Shown one piece after another: positions 8,528 to 18,993 of a stretch of DNA of 64,000 nt (its first letter is position 1; each line of letters starts with the position of its first letter). The position numbers and the translations under genes are program-made. Source of the DNA: Chitinophagaceae bacterium. Lineage in GTDB: Bacteria > Bacteroidota > Bacteroidia > Chitinophagales > Chitinophagaceae. Where the stretch lies: the NCBI GenBank assembly GCA_947446645.1, contig CANFHA010000008.1:1-64000 (forward strand), read 5' to 3'. Under the pieces are notes generated by a model that was not told the origin of the DNA, searched no databases, and worked only from the letters and a program-made list of their open reading frames with translations.

Positions 8528-11140
8528 ATGCATCCATTCAGATCTCTGCTTTCCTTCCTTGCCATCTTATTCACTATACCTTCCTTTGCGCAGCAGCCTG
8601 CTGCCGCTGTTGGCAGCGTAAGCGGAAAACTCGTAGATGCTAAAAATGCGCCCGTTTCTTATGCCACGGTCACACTGCTGCGCGCCGATTCAAGCGTAGC
8701 AAATGGCGACCTCTCAAAAGACGATGGCTCATTCACCATCACCAATACAGGCCTCGGCAATTTCCGTATCAAGATAGAGTCCATCGGCGTGCTCACTAAG
8801 TTTATCAGCCTGCAGATAACAGCTGATGCACCAGATAAGCGCCTGGGCGACATTAAGCTCACCCAAACTGAAAATACCTTGGGCACCGTCAGGATTACTG
8901 GCGAAAAGCCTGTGGTAGAAATGAGGGTGGACAAAAAAGTGTTCAATGTAGAAAAGAATACCACTACTGCCGGCGGCAGCGCCACAGACGTATTACAGAA
9001 TGTCCCCTCGGTTTCAGTATCAGCAGACGGAACCGTGAGCCTCCGCGGCAAGAGCGATGTAACAATACTGATCGACGGCAAGCCATCTACGCTTCTTGGC
9101 ACTGATGTTACCTCTGCGCTGCAAAGTCTTTCGGCCAACAGCATTGAAAGCGTAGAGGTTATCACTAACCCCTCAGCAAAATATGATGCACAGGGCATGG
9201 GCGGCATTATTAATATCATCACTAAAAAAGATGGCCGCTTTGGTATTAACGGTAATGTGACACTAGGGGCCGGCACTAATGACAAATACAATGGCAACCT
9301 GGGCCTCAACGCGAAAAAAGGCAAGTGGAATGTGTTTCTCAACAGCAGTTTCCGGCTCAACAATACATACAATAATGTAACTACAGACCGCGATGATAAG
9401 ATCGCATCGCCAGGTGGCAACTTCCAGTCTTATCATACCTATGAGCATGTGCCCCGGCATTTCAATGGCTATTTCAATACTATTGGCGCCACCTTCGATC
9501 CTGATAAGTATAACTCTTTCACCATTACGGAGAATATCAACATAATGCAGTTCAGCTTCCGGGATACGTCTGACTATAATATTTACGGCAGCCCTAATGG
9601 AGCGGGGCCATCTCTTTTCCAGCAAAAACGTTATTCCTATTTCGCCGGCCAGCCCACTTCTTTATCCAGTGCGCTCGACTACAAACACAAATTCAAAAAG
9701 AAGGATGAAGAGCTGAATATAGATGCCACCTATGCGATCACCGATTTTGTGCGCAAGCAGGACTATACGACTATTTCTGATACTGGCTTCTCTGTGCAGC
9801 ACGCGCCCGGCACCGGCACTAACAATACGCTCAATGTATGGGCCGACTATACCGATCCCCTGTTTACAAAAAACGGGAAACTAGGCCTGGGTTTCAAATC
9901 GCAATTCTACTGGTTTACCAGCACCGGCGATCCCGTTATCAGCAAGAATAATAGCGCTCCGGTTTTTGACCCTACGCTCCTGTCTAATTATAATTATACG
10001 CAGCAAATTCATGCGGCCTATGCCAATTGGAACGATCAGCTTGGCAAATTCAGCTACCAGGTGGGTCTTCGTTTCGAGGATGCAGTGTACAATGGTGATG
10101 GCCAATTCAACCAGAATGGACAGCGTCATGATACTACCTTGCACAACGAATTTCCTAATCTTTTCCCGTCTGCATTCGTTTCATACCAGCTGGCCAACCA
10201 GCAGAGCGTGTATCTGAATTACAGCCGCCGCACAAACAGGCCTGGCTTCATGCAGCTGCTGCCGTTTGTAGACCTTTCCAATCCAGGCACTGTAAATACC
10301 GGTAATCCTGCGCTCAAGCCTGAATTCATCAACAATATTGAGTTCAGCTACAGCAAGGCTACCAACCGTGGCGATAATTTTATACTCAGCGCTTACTACG
10401 CCCGTACAGAAAACCTGATCGAAAAGATAACCACACCACTCACAGGCGATGAGGCAGCTAAATATGGCGTTCCCTCAAGCAATTTGTTTACCCAACCCGT
10501 AAATATTGCCTCTGGTACTACCTACGGACTTGAGGGCACCGGCCACATACAGATAATGCCGATCTGGGATGCTACGCTTAACGCCAACTTTTTTGAGAAC
10601 AGCCTGGTTATAGGCAACAGCAACTCACAAATAGCTCAGTACCTGGCCAACAACAATGGTTTTACCTGGTTTGGCAAAATAAATACCAACATCAAGCTGC
10701 CGAAGAATTTTTCGTTCCAGGTAAATGCCAACTACGAATCACCTAAGGTAATCACACAGGGTACGCTGAAGGAAACCTATTGGGTAGACCTGGCGCTGAG
10801 GAAGAACTTCTGGAAAAATAAAGCTACCCTCGTTATCAATTGTTCCGATGTGTTTAAGTCGCACCGGTTCGTTACCAATTACGACCTTGCCGCCTATTCC
10901 GAAACTATCAACCGGGTTAAGGAAACACGCATAGGCAACATTCAGTTTACCTACCGTTTTGGCAAGCAGGATCTGAATAAGAATGCCGGTGGCAAGCGTG
11001 GCAAAGGAGAAGATAAGGGTAAGGGCAAGCCGGAGAAACCAGGTGATGAAGATCGCAGTAAGAATATGAAGGAGAATGATGACAACGACCAGGGTGGCGG
11101 ACAAGGTGGTGCTCCCGGTGGTGGTGGTAAGGGCAAATAA
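8528..11140 (+). CDS. TonB-dependent-receptor-like outer-membrane beta-barrel protein, 870 aa
   Basis: A signal peptide ends near SFAQQ. A carboxypeptidase-regulatory-like domain (about 28-115, GSVSGKLVDAKNAPVSYATV) is followed by a plug domain (about 125-235, VLQNVPSVSVSADGTVSLRG and IESVEVITNPSAKYD) and a beta-barrel of the OMP_b-brl_3 type (to about 825) ending in aromatic strands (IQFTYRFGK). A charged, glycine-rich tail of about 45 residues follows the barrel, which is unusual because barrels normally end at the last strand. No SusD partner is nearby. The substrate is unknown. Confidence 0.88.
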   Translation: MHPFRSLLSFLAILFTIPSFAQQPAAAVGSVSGKLVDAKNAPVSYATVTLLRADSSVANGDLSKDDGSFTITNTGLGNFRIKIESIGVLTKFISLQITADAPDKRLGDIKLTQTENTLGTVRITGEKPVVEMRVDKKVFNVEKNTTTAGGSATDVLQNVPSVSVSADGTVSLRGKSDVTILIDGKPSTLLGTDVTSALQSLSANSIESVEVITNPSAKYDAQGMGGIINIITKKDGRFGINGNVTLGAGTNDKYNGNLGLNAKKGKWNVFLNSSFRLNNTYNNVTTDRDDKIASPGGNFQSYHTYEHVPRHFNGYFNTIGATFDPDKYNSFTITENINIMQFSFRDTSDYNIYGSPNGAGPSLFQQKRYSYFAGQPTSLSSALDYKHKFKKKDEELNIDATYAITDFVRKQDYTTISDTGFSVQHAPGTGTNNTLNVWADYTDPLFTKNGKLGLGFKSQFYWFTSTGDPVISKNNSAPVFDPTLLSNYNYTQQIHAAYANWNDQLGKFSYQVGLRFEDAVYNGDGQFNQNGQRHDTTLHNEFPNLFPSAFVSYQLANQQSVYLNYSRRTNRPGFMQLLPFVDLSNPGTVNTGNPALKPEFINNIEFSYSKATNRGDNFILSAYYARTENLIEKITTPLTGDEAAKYGVPSSNLFTQPVNIASGTTYGLEGTGHIQIMPIWDATLNANFFENSLVIGNSNSQIAQYLANNNGFTWFGKINTNIKLPKNFSFQVNANYESPKVITQGTLKETYWVDLALRKNFWKNKATLVINCSDVFKSHRFVTNYDLAAYSETINRVKETRIGNIQFTYRFGKQDLNKNAGGKRGKGEDKGKGKPEKPGDEDRSKNMKENDDNDQGGGQGGAPGGGGKGK

Positions 11141-11234
11141 TACCTGCCTGTTAATGTTAAAGTATTTCCACATGCACAAACTGGTACTCTTTTTGAATGA
11201 GTAAGTTATTATCTTCACTATCTAAAAAATTTCC

Positions 11235-11987
11235 ATGGTTACCACCAAAAAGGCAATATTAGCGTTCGCAGTTTGTACAGGCATTACGCTGAATGCACCG
11301 GCACAGCAGTTTAAAACTTTTATACATCGTGGCGTAAATACCGTTGACCATGGCAAAGGAAACCAGAAAAGCGGTGGTCTTACCCAAACGGATATTTCCG
11401 AAGGTTTACGGCAGGCTTTACAGGTAGGTGCAAAGAATGCGACAGGCAAACTGTCTCTGAAAAATGGCTTTTTCGGCGACGCACTTGTGAAGGTATTGAT
11501 GCCCCCGGAGGCTAAGAAAGTGGAGACAACACTCCGTGAAATTGGCATGGGACAGTATGTGGACGATGCCGTGCTGGCCATGAACCGCGCAGCAGAAGAT
11601 GCATCTGCAAAAGCACTTGATGTATTTGTTACTGCCATTAAAAATATGTCTATACAAGATGCGCTGTCTATCCTTAACGGAGGAAATGATGCCGCCACCC
11701 AGTACCTGAAAGCTAAGACTACCGCCCAGCTTACCAGTGCATTCCGCCCCATCATTCAGCAGTCGCTCAACAAGGTTAATGCAACAAAGTATTGGTCTAC
11801 CGTGTTCACTACTTATAACAAGTTGCCTACTACTTTCCACAAAATCAATCCCGACTTACCTGCTTATGTTACAGAGCGCGCCCTCAACGGCGTATTCGTT
11901 TATGTAGCTCAGGAAGAAGGAAAAATACGTAAAGACCCTGCTGCACAGGTTACAGACCTGCTCAAAAAGGTATTTGGATCGCACTAA
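11235..11987 (+). CDS. DUF4197 family exported protein, 250 aa
   Basis: The signal peptide ends at about residue 23 (NAPAQQ). The body matches DUF4197: SEGLRQALQVGAKNA, then a helical bundle with AEDASAKALDVFVTAIKNMSIQDALSIL and FRPIIQQSLNKV, and the C-terminal ERALNGVFVYVAQEEGKIRKDP. The family is periplasmic or outer-membrane associated with no established function. The gene is monocistronic, 94 bp after the receptor gene and followed by a strong terminator at 12013. Confidence 0.85.
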   Translation: MVTTKKAILAFAVCTGITLNAPAQQFKTFIHRGVNTVDHGKGNQKSGGLTQTDISEGLRQALQVGAKNATGKLSLKNGFFGDALVKVLMPPEAKKVETTLREIGMGQYVDDAVLAMNRAAEDASAKALDVFVTAIKNMSIQDALSILNGGNDAATQYLKAKTTAQLTSAFRPIIQQSLNKVNATKYWSTVFTTYNKLPTTFHKINPDLPAYVTERALNGVFVYVAQEEGKIRKDPAAQVTDLLKKVFGSH

Positions 11988-12012
11988 TTAACCGATTACT
12001 AATCTCATTAAT

Positions 12013-12048
12013 CCTTCACAATCGTTTACAGATTGTGAAGGATTTTTT
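12013..12048 (+). terminator. Intrinsic terminator of the DUF4197 gene
   Basis: CCTTCACAATC pairs perfectly with GATTGTGAAGG across a 7-nt loop and is followed by ATTTTTT. Confidence 0.85.
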
Positions 12049-12214
12049 CATTCTAGGCCTTTCATTTAACGCCATTAACTGCCCCAATCACGTCGAAGTA
12101 GAGCGATTACACAATCTAAATTCTTCACAATTCTTCTTATTTTATGTCATAATCCTCCAAATAGTACATAATTGTTCTCATTTTGCTCTAAATTGTGAAT
12201 AATTATTAAGAATT

Positions 12215-13543
12215 ATGGAGGATCTATCTCAGGACGTTTCGGAATCTGCCATTTCGGAAAATACAAATACGCTGCTCGGGCGGCAAGAAGTAGTGTCCTT
12301 GCTACGCTATATAAATGAGGAATATTACTATTGGGACAAAGTTAAAGTGCTCCCTTTCCCGCACGGTGTTGACCCAAACGACATTTGGGGAATCGTAAAA
12401 CTCAGGAGGACAATAGAGCCACAAATATTACAATTTGGCAATTATCGATTTCACTGGAACATTAATAACAAATTGCTGAAGTTGCTACATGTGCTCGACA
12501 TGAATGTCAGCAGGTCGCCCGACAGCCAAAACCGTATCTCGGCCGAAGACAAAAAGAGATACCTGGTTAGCTCAGTTATGGAAGAAGCGATTGCGTCAGG
12601 CCAGCTGGCTGGCTCAGCAACTGCCCGTAAAAAAGCAAAGGAAATGCTCAGGCAAAATAAAAGGCCTGCAGATATTTCGGACCAGGTGATCGTAAATACC
12701 TACGCAACTATTAAGAAAATTATTGAGATAAAGTCAGAACCGCTGACAAAGGAAAACCTCCTGGAATTACACAAACTTATAATCACTGACACCCTTTCAA
12801 CCACTGCCAAAGAAAGCACACTAAGGGGAGATAATGAGAAAAATATAACAGATATATCCTCGGGAGATGTTGTGCATACCCCTCCCGATTTCCGCGAGCT
12901 CAATGACTTAATAAGTGCTTTGTGCATTTTGTTTAATGACCAGGACACAGGCACATTTATACCGCCCCTGGTAAAAGCCTCGATCATACATTTTATGGTA
13001 GGTTTTATTCACCCGTTTACTGATGGCAATGGGCGTATCGCCCGCGCGCTCTCCTACTGGTACCTGCTGAAAAAGGGCTATCTGCTCACAGAATACCTGT
13101 CAGTATCACGGCCGATGCTCCGGGCAAAGGCACAGTATGCAAAAGCGTTTCAGCATACCGAAATAGACGATCGCGACCTTACCTATTTTATATTATTCAA
13201 TCTCAAAATATTGAATCAGTCCGTAGATGAGCTGAAGACATACATACAAAGAAAGAATAATGAAAACAGCGGTGCTGCCGCCGTCATTGGCACCGGGGGT
13301 ATTAGTTACCGCCAATCACTGGTCATACAGTGGTTCCAGAAAGAACCCGGACTTTTACTGACGATCAAAGAAATGCAGAACAAATTTGCTATATCAAATG
13401 GCAGTGCCCGGAATGATCTGCACGACCTTCATCAGAAAGGAATATTACAGCTACGGCAGATCAACAAGGTTAAGGCCGGTTTCGTAAAAAGCGCAAATTT
13501 TGACACCATGCTCCAGATGTATAAAAACGATTTACAGAATTAA
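12215..13543 (+). CDS. Fic family protein (probable AMPylator), 442 aa
   Basis: The Fic active-site loop HPFTDGNGR begins at His266, with the catalytic His and all glycines present. An upstream N-terminal domain holds an inhibitory-helix-like segment (SSVMEEA, close to S/TxxxE[G/N] but with Glu in the last position). The C-terminal 80 residues look like a winged helix (SLVIQWFQKEPGLLLTIKEM ... GSARNDLHDLHQKGIL). This is the common class II Fic architecture, likely to transfer AMP to a protein target and self-inhibit. No antitoxin-like gene is adjacent. Target unknown. Confidence 0.9.
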   Translation: MEDLSQDVSESAISENTNTLLGRQEVVSLLRYINEEYYYWDKVKVLPFPHGVDPNDIWGIVKLRRTIEPQILQFGNYRFHWNINNKLLKLLHVLDMNVSRSPDSQNRISAEDKKRYLVSSVMEEAIASGQLAGSATARKKAKEMLRQNKRPADISDQVIVNTYATIKKIIEIKSEPLTKENLLELHKLIITDTLSTTAKESTLRGDNEKNITDISSGDVVHTPPDFRELNDLISALCILFNDQDTGTFIPPLVKASIIHFMVGFIHPFTDGNGRIARALSYWYLLKKGYLLTEYLSVSRPMLRAKAQYAKAFQHTEIDDRDLTYFILFNLKILNQSVDELKTYIQRKNNENSGAAAVIGTGGISYRQSLVIQWFQKEPGLLLTIKEMQNKFAISNGSARNDLHDLHQKGILQLRQINKVKAGFVKSANFDTMLQMYKNDLQN

Positions 13544-13660
13544 AACGCACACCTGATATTTAACATAGAAAAAAGCAAAACCCGTCTATAGGTTTGCACT
13601 GAAATGTCTTATATTGCAGTGAAGCCGCAATGGCTGAATTATTTTTTATAATATTTAGTT

Positions 13661-15247
13661 ATGTCGCAGGAACAGAATTTCGATCTTATTAACTGGTGGA
13701 ACGAACAATCATTTACCGGTAAAGAACTTTTTAAGGTAGATGAAACCGGGGCAATTATTTTATCCGCAAACAACAATATAAGGGAGCGCACCATCGCCAC
13801 GGTATCGGCAGAAAATGCCGACTCAGTTGTAAAAAACCTGGTTGATAAGTTTGATGAGGTAGAGGCGAAGTTCAAGGAAACAGAGATAGAATGGATAGGT
13901 GCTGCTGACAAACATACCATGACCGAAAAGGCAGGTCAACTGAAGGAATACCTCCGGACAGTTGAAGCACTCGGCGATTTTGAAAAATATGCATTGCTGG
14001 TGCACGACTGGGAGCATACGCTATATGCACTTTCCGAAGAAAATTTCGCAAAGAGACTGAAGTTTACTGAGCAGGCGGAAGCGCTGGCTACGAGCACTGA
14101 CTGGAAAGAAACTACTCAGGTCTTTAAAGACCTTACGGATAGCTGGCGCCAGTCTGGCCCCGCAGACCGTAACAAAAGCGACAAGCTGTGGAGCAGGATA
14201 GAGGCCGCCCGTACCACCTTCAACGACAATAAGCGCAAGCACCACGATGACCAGGAGAAAGATCTGCTGGCCAACATGGATTTGAAAATAGATCTGGTAG
14301 AGCAGGCAGAAGCTATTGCCAGCTCCACAGAATGGAAAAAGACCACTGAAACTTTCCACCGCCTTACCGACGAATGGAAGACCATTGGCCACACCCACAA
14401 TAAAAAGAACGAAGAACTTTGGCAGCGTTTCCTCGCAGCCAAGAGCACTTTCTTTGACAAAAAGCGCGAACACTCTGAACAGGTAAAGACGGAGCAGGAG
14501 AAAAACTATACCGTAAAAATGGCGCTTGTAGAAAAAGCCGAAGCGCTGAGAGAAAGTACCGAATGGAATGTGACAGCACAGGCAATGGCTGGCCTCATGG
14601 AAGAGTGGAAGAAAACCGGCCGTGTGCCTAAAGAGTCAGGCGATGAGCTGTGGACAAGATTCACTGCCGCACAAGATCAGTTTTACAAAGCTAAAAAGGC
14701 GCATACCGAAGGTATCCGCTCCGTACAGGAGAATAACTACAATCTTAAACGGGCCATCTTTGAGCGGGCAGAAGAGATTAAACATTCCAACTATTGGAGC
14801 GATGCCACCACAGAAATGCAGCAGCTGCTCGAAGACTGGAAAAAAATTGGCCCTATCCCTCGCTCCTATGGCGACAAAATGTGGGAAGATTTCAATGCCG
14901 CCCGCAAATTTTTCTTTGCCCGCAAAGATGCCAACCGCGACCAGCGCAAACAATATATAGAAACACAAAAGGTAGTGCGCGTAGAGCAGGCAAAGGCCTC
15001 TGTGCACAAGCTGGCTGAAGATCTGAAAGAGGAAGAAGAAAAGCTGGTTGATTTCAAAAACGGTATTGAAAACATTACACCCGGCAAAAAGGCGGCAGAG
15101 CTTCGCGATCACTTGTCTAAGCTTATAGCCGAAAGTGAACAGAAGATCAAGCGCCTCAAAGAAAAATACGATGCCGTAAAAGCCGAAGTACACGATTCCG
15201 GTAAAGAAAAAAAGGAAGATACGGCGGGCAGCGAAGGAGAAAAGTAA
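13661..15247 (+). CDS. DUF349 repeat protein, 528 aa
   Basis: Four tandem DUF349 helical repeats of about 75 residues are visible, each with a W...T..F..L...W...G pattern (TTQVFKDLTDSWRQSGP, TTETFHRLTDEWKTIGH and so on), plus a diverged N-terminal copy. A Glu/Lys-rich coiled coil forms the last 100 residues. There is no signal peptide, so it is cytoplasmic. DUF349 proteins are frequent in Bacteroidota without a firm function. A start at 13661 fits an ATG after an AT-rich leader. Confidence 0.85.
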   Translation: MSQEQNFDLINWWNEQSFTGKELFKVDETGAIILSANNNIRERTIATVSAENADSVVKNLVDKFDEVEAKFKETEIEWIGAADKHTMTEKAGQLKEYLRTVEALGDFEKYALLVHDWEHTLYALSEENFAKRLKFTEQAEALATSTDWKETTQVFKDLTDSWRQSGPADRNKSDKLWSRIEAARTTFNDNKRKHHDDQEKDLLANMDLKIDLVEQAEAIASSTEWKKTTETFHRLTDEWKTIGHTHNKKNEELWQRFLAAKSTFFDKKREHSEQVKTEQEKNYTVKMALVEKAEALRESTEWNVTAQAMAGLMEEWKKTGRVPKESGDELWTRFTAAQDQFYKAKKAHTEGIRSVQENNYNLKRAIFERAEEIKHSNYWSDATTEMQQLLEDWKKIGPIPRSYGDKMWEDFNAARKFFFARKDANRDQRKQYIETQKVVRVEQAKASVHKLAEDLKEEEEKLVDFKNGIENITPGKKAAELRDHLSKLIAESEQKIKRLKEKYDAVKAEVHDSGKEKKEDTAGSEGEK

Positions 15248-15328
15248 AATATAACATAACCTCCGAACCCACTATTTTTCACCAGGCATTAATTGTTTGG
15301 TAAATAATTTCTTTATCTTGGACTTAAT

Positions 15329-15553
15329 ATGGCTAAAAAGATACTTCTGGCGATTGGATTTTTGTTGATGCTCTTAGATTTCAGTAGTTGCACAATGCGT
15401 GTTGTTTCCGGTACTCCCTACCATGTTTGGGCTCCGAACGGGCGGTTTAATAAACATTGGGGACGCGAAAGGCATTTTAATAACCGTCGTGCGCATTGGG
15501 GTGCACACCGCAGTGGCATGCGGCCTCACCAGTATCGCGGCCATTTTCATTAG
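15329..15553 (+). CDS. Small His/Arg-rich lipoprotein, 74 aa
   Basis: The hydrophobic signal helix ends in FSSC (lipobox, Cys about 21). The mature 50 residues are strongly enriched in His, Arg, Trp and Gly (FNKHWGRERHF, HWGAHRSGM), suggesting metal binding or an envelope surface role. No family was recognised. A TATCTTGG element lies just upstream. Its composition is unlike random frames, which supports a real gene. Confidence 0.6.
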   Translation: MAKKILLAIGFLLMLLDFSSCTMRVVSGTPYHVWAPNGRFNKHWGRERHFNNRRAHWGAHRSGMRPHQYRGHFH

Positions 15554-15616
15554 TATTGCGGAAAGGTGTATTCCACCGCAAGTTTTTTTTGTTAATTGCA
15601 CCAAAGAACTATTTCC

Positions 15617-15808
15617 ATGAGAAACCGGTCGGTACTTTACTTTTTACTGGGCTTGTACACTGCCATTATCAGCTGGTATTACTACCATAGCATCATTTTG
15701 CTCATCATCCATTGGGTGTTCTGGCCTATCAGCCTGCTGTATTTCCTGCTTACGGGCCACCTGGCACACGGGCAGTGGCTGAGCATTCCGAAGCATTTCT
15801 TCAACTAG
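15617..15808 (+). CDS. Small membrane protein, 63 aa
   Basis: Two closely spaced hydrophobic, aromatic-rich segments (about 4-22 and 25-48) with a positive N-terminus (MRNRS) predict a small inner-membrane hairpin. It follows the 74-aa lipoprotein gene by 63 bp on the same strand. Family unknown. Confidence 0.5.
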   Translation: MRNRSVLYFLLGLYTAIISWYYYHSIILLIIHWVFWPISLLYFLLTGHLAHGQWLSIPKHFFN

Positions 15809-15928
15809 TCATTCAGGTGGCTTTCGGGTTTTTAGCTTTTACCTCACTAACGGCTAAATTATTATACATTGAATTAAATTAATTCGGGCCATCGGGAGTA
15901 AATAGGTAATACAAATGGTTTTTATCCT

Positions 15929-15936
15929 TACTTTTG
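15929..15936 (+). promoter_or_regulatory. -7 box TACTTTTG
   Basis: Exact TAnnTTTG match 20 nt before the ATG at 15957. It supports that start over the upstream in-frame ATG at 15915, which would lie inside the promoter. Confidence 0.6.
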
Positions 15937-15956
15937 CAAAAAAATATATAAATAAT

Positions 15957-16520
15957 ATGATCAGAAATTCACGTACCCTCCTCAGCATGCTGAGCATCGT
16001 TTTATTATTTGCATCCTTCGGTTGTAAGAAAAGCAACAACGCGCAGAGCGCAGTTGGCAAGTGGAAGCTGAGCAACTATGCCGGCACTACAGTGTCTAAT
16101 ACGTCTTCCAGCAACGGATACACCAATACCTATTCTTTTGTAAACGCTACAGGTACCCTGACTCAAACTGAAACAGCGATCGGGTCATCTACACCATACG
16201 TGTTCGTTACACAGATAACTACAGAAACCTGGTCGATCAATAACGACGGAACTTATTCTATCAGCGAAGTGTATACCCCAACAGGCGGCACACAGATCAC
16301 CTCTACCACTTCAGGTACCTGGGATTATCTGAGCAATTCTAAAGCTAATAATGAGATCGTATTTTCAGGCAATGGTTCATATGCGCTTGGCAGCCCTTCA
16401 TTCCTCACTATTTCTTCAGTAAGCGGCAGTGAGCTTGTACTTACCAGCGTTTCATCTACTACTGATAATACTGGCCGTACCAGCAGCACTAACCTGACAA
16501 TGACTTTTACAAAAATGTAA
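15957..16520 (+). CDS. Lipocalin-like lipoprotein, 187 aa
   Basis: Signal helix with lipobox FGC at about residue 23, then SAVGKWKLSNY at the start of a beta-rich Thr/Ser-rich domain with a second GTWDYLSN strand. This is the pattern of lipocalin-like domain lipoproteins common in Bacteroidota. It probably sits in the envelope facing the periplasm or surface. No ligand can be inferred. It is a single gene bounded by its own promoter and terminator. Confidence 0.7.
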   Translation: MIRNSRTLLSMLSIVLLFASFGCKKSNNAQSAVGKWKLSNYAGTTVSNTSSSNGYTNTYSFVNATGTLTQTETAIGSSTPYVFVTQITTETWSINNDGTYSISEVYTPTGGTQITSTTSGTWDYLSNSKANNEIVFSGNGSYALGSPSFLTISSVSGSELVLTSVSSTTDNTGRTSSTNLTMTFTKM

Positions 16521-16554
16521 TCTTACATATTGCAAAGGGTTAGCCCTTTTCATC

Positions 16555-16588
16555 ATCCCCATGTTCTCAAAGATCATGGGGATTTTTG
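16555..16588 (+). terminator. Intrinsic terminator
   Basis: ATCCCCATG pairs with CATGGGGAT across an 11-nt loop and is followed by TTTTG. A second small GGGTTAGCCC hairpin lies just before it. Confidence 0.75.
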
Positions 16589-16703
16589 TTTAAGGTTCCT
16601 GGCATACAGGAAACCTAAAAGCACATCGGTCCTTTATGCCTTTAGCCATACTGAATAGCACTGTGAGCACTGTGAGCACTATTGCAACTATTCCAACATA
16701 AAA

Positions 16704-17726
16704 TCAGAACAACATACTGGGCCCGCCTTCTTTCTTCCGGCCCAGGTGCTTATAAGCCTTCTCTGTAGCTTCCCGTCCCCTGGGTGTGCGCATTATATAT
16801 CCTTCCTGTATCAGGAAGGGCTCATATACTTCTTCAATGGTGCCTGCCTCTTCGCTCACCGCGGTAGCTATGTTATTTATGCCCGCCGGCCCGCCTTTGA
16901 ATTTATCTATCAGCGTCGTCAATATCTTATTGTCCATATCGTCTAGCCCACTCTCATCCACGTTCAGCGCCTTAAGTCCATGTTCTACTATGCTCAGATC
17001 TATTACACCGTTGCCCAGCACTTGCGCAAAATCACGCATCCTGCGCAGCAGGCCATTGGCTATACGCGGCGTACCTCGGCTCCTCCTCGCTATCTCCATT
17101 GCCGCGTCCGATGTGATACGCACATTAAGCACACCAGCCGCGCGTTGTATAATGCGTTGCAGCACTTCCGCTGTGTAGTACTCCAACCTCGACTTTATGC
17201 CAAACCTGGATAGCAGTGGCGCCGTAAGCAGTCCGCTACGCGTGGTAGCGCCTACCAGCGTAAACGGGTTAAGGGTAAGCTGTATAGACCGCGCCGAAGG
17301 ACCGCTGTCTATCATTATGTCAATTTTAAAATCCTCCATCGCCGCATAGAGATACTCTTCTACCACTGTGCTCAGCCGGTGTATTTCATCTATAAACAAC
17401 ACATCGCGTGGCTCCAGGCTGGTAAGCAACCCCGCCAGGTCTGCAGGCTTCTCTATCACGGGGCCGCTGGTTTCCTTTATCGCTACGCCAAGCTCATTGG
17501 CTACAATGCGCGAGAGCGTTGTCTTTCCCAGCCCGGGCGGGCCGTGAAACAGAATATGATCCAATGCCTCACCGCGCATATTTGCCGCTTTAATAAATAT
17601 GCGCAGGTTATCTATAAGCTTAGGCTGGCCCGCAAAGTCTTCAATGGTCTGCGGCCGTATGGTATTTTCATAATCCCGCTCCTGGGACGATAATTCTCCC
17701 GATGGGCGTACATGCGAACTGGACAT
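16704..17726 (-). CDS. ruvB: Holliday junction branch-migration ATPase RuvB
   Basis: At 340 residues it has the full RuvB length: N-terminal [18 protein letters not shown], Walker [11 protein letters not shown] (about 66-75), Walker B LFIDEIHR, sensor 1 GATTRSGLL, the arginine-finger region and the C-terminal winged helix ([15 protein letters not shown] ... [13 protein letters not shown]). It pumps DNA through the RuvA-bound Holliday junction. No ruvA or ruvC is adjacent, as is usual in Bacteroidota. Confidence 0.97.
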   Translation of the reverse strand: MSSSHVRPSGELSSQERDYENTIRPQTIEDFAGQPKLIDNLRIFIKAANMRGEALDHILFHGPPGLGKTTLSRIVANELGVAIKETSGPVIEKPADLAGLLTSLEPRDVLFIDEIHRLSTVVEEYLYAAMEDFKIDIMIDSGPSARSIQLTLNPFTLVGATTRSGLLTAPLLSRFGIKSRLEYYTAEVLQRIIQRAAGVLNVRITSDAAMEIARRSRGTPRIANGLLRRMRDFAQVLGNGVIDLSIVEHGLKALNVDESGLDDMDNKILTTLIDKFKGGPAGINNIATAVSEEAGTIEEVYEPFLIQEGYIMRTPRGREATEKAYKHLGRKKEGGPSMLF

Positions 17727-17794
17727 GCCTAAAGTTAGGCAAAATGTCTTGAGCCGCTTCTAAAACATCTGTTTATCGTACCGTATCTGTCGCT

Positions 17795-18790
17795 TTATTT
17801 CTGTGCCATCGACTGGGGCGGTGTAAACTTCACTACTGCATTTTCCTTGCCCGGCAGGCTATGCAGGTAAGCATAAATAGCCGCAAGATCGCTGCGCTTC
17901 ATACCGCCATACATCGTCCACGGCATAATGGTATTGAATGTACCCTTTTCCACAGTAGGCGGATGGTAATTGGAATCAGTATAGGACTTGAACTTGTTTA
18001 CAAACGCATCTTCACTCCAGTTGCCTATACCTGTAGTGGTACTCGATGTAATGTTGGCAGAGCGCAGCACACTGCCATCCGGCAAATTAAACTCCCGGCC
18101 ACCACTGAACGCCAGTTCCGGTATTATTTGTCCCTGCTTGGCCGGTGTATGGCACTCTACACAACCTGCTGAGCTGATCAGGTATTTGCCATACGCAAGT
18201 GTGTTTGTTTCCTCAGGTCGTGTACCCGGCTCAGCTTTCTTCGGTATCATATTTATGATCACACTCATCGGGAAATCCGGCACCGATGCTGGTACATCAT
18301 TATCAATTGGCGCCAGTGTGCGTATATAAGCTATGATCGACAGAATATCATCCGGGTCCATCTTTGCGTAGTAAGGATAAGGCATAACGGGGAACATTGC
18401 CCGGCCTTCCTTGGTAACACCTGTGGTGATAACTCGATAAAGCTCACCATCCGTATAGCGGCTGATCCCCTTAGGCGTAATGTTCCTTGATAAGAACATA
18501 CCCGGGAAACCAAGGTGCTGATCAAAACGCTCCCCGCCCTTACCCAGCGTGCCGGGCGTTAGCGGACCAGAGAATTTTGTCCAGTCGCGCGTAGAGTGGC
18601 AATCCATACATACGGTTACGTGATTGGCCAGGTAGCGCCCACGCTCCACCCGGTCCGACGTACTATTTATCTTTACTTCTGTTGCGGGTCCTACATTAGG
18701 CAATGCCACCTTTACATAAGAGATAAGCCCCCCTATGACTATAACAATAAAAAGCACGAGAAAACCGGCGATCTTTAATACTTTTTTCAT
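17795..18790 (-). CDS. Membrane-anchored diheme cytochrome c, 331 aa
   Basis: An N-terminal transmembrane anchor (about 8-28) precedes two class I cytochrome c domains with heme sites CMDCH at 61-65 and CVECH at 210-214. Met axial ligands are probable in the MFPVMPYP and TIMPWTMYGGM segments. It should face the periplasm and carry electrons. Similar proteins act as partners of dehydrogenases or oxidases, but no such partner is adjacent. It is 68 bp upstream of ruvB on the same strand. Confidence 0.88.
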   Translation of the reverse strand: MKKVLKIAGFLVLFIVIVIGGLISYVKVALPNVGPATEVKINSTSDRVERGRYLANHVTVCMDCHSTRDWTKFSGPLTPGTLGKGGERFDQHLGFPGMFLSRNITPKGISRYTDGELYRVITTGVTKEGRAMFPVMPYPYYAKMDPDDILSIIAYIRTLAPIDNDVPASVPDFPMSVIINMIPKKAEPGTRPEETNTLAYGKYLISSAGCVECHTPAKQGQIIPELAFSGGREFNLPDGSVLRSANITSSTTTGIGNWSEDAFVNKFKSYTDSNYHPPTVEKGTFNTIMPWTMYGGMKRSDLAAIYAYLHSLPGKENAVVKFTPPQSMAQK

Positions 18791-18993
18791 GGTAATTTAT
18801 TTTTGGGTTAGGAGATGAATCAATGCCTGAAATAAACCCGCTATCCTGAAAAAAATATCCAATCTACGATCCGCCAAACCGGGTACCCGCTAAAATATAA
18901 AAAAATTCTCTTTTCCAATAGTGCTGCCCTACCATCAAAATACGCGCTCACAGTATTTGTAAGCAGGCGCGCTATTTCCTTAGGCTATCTTAT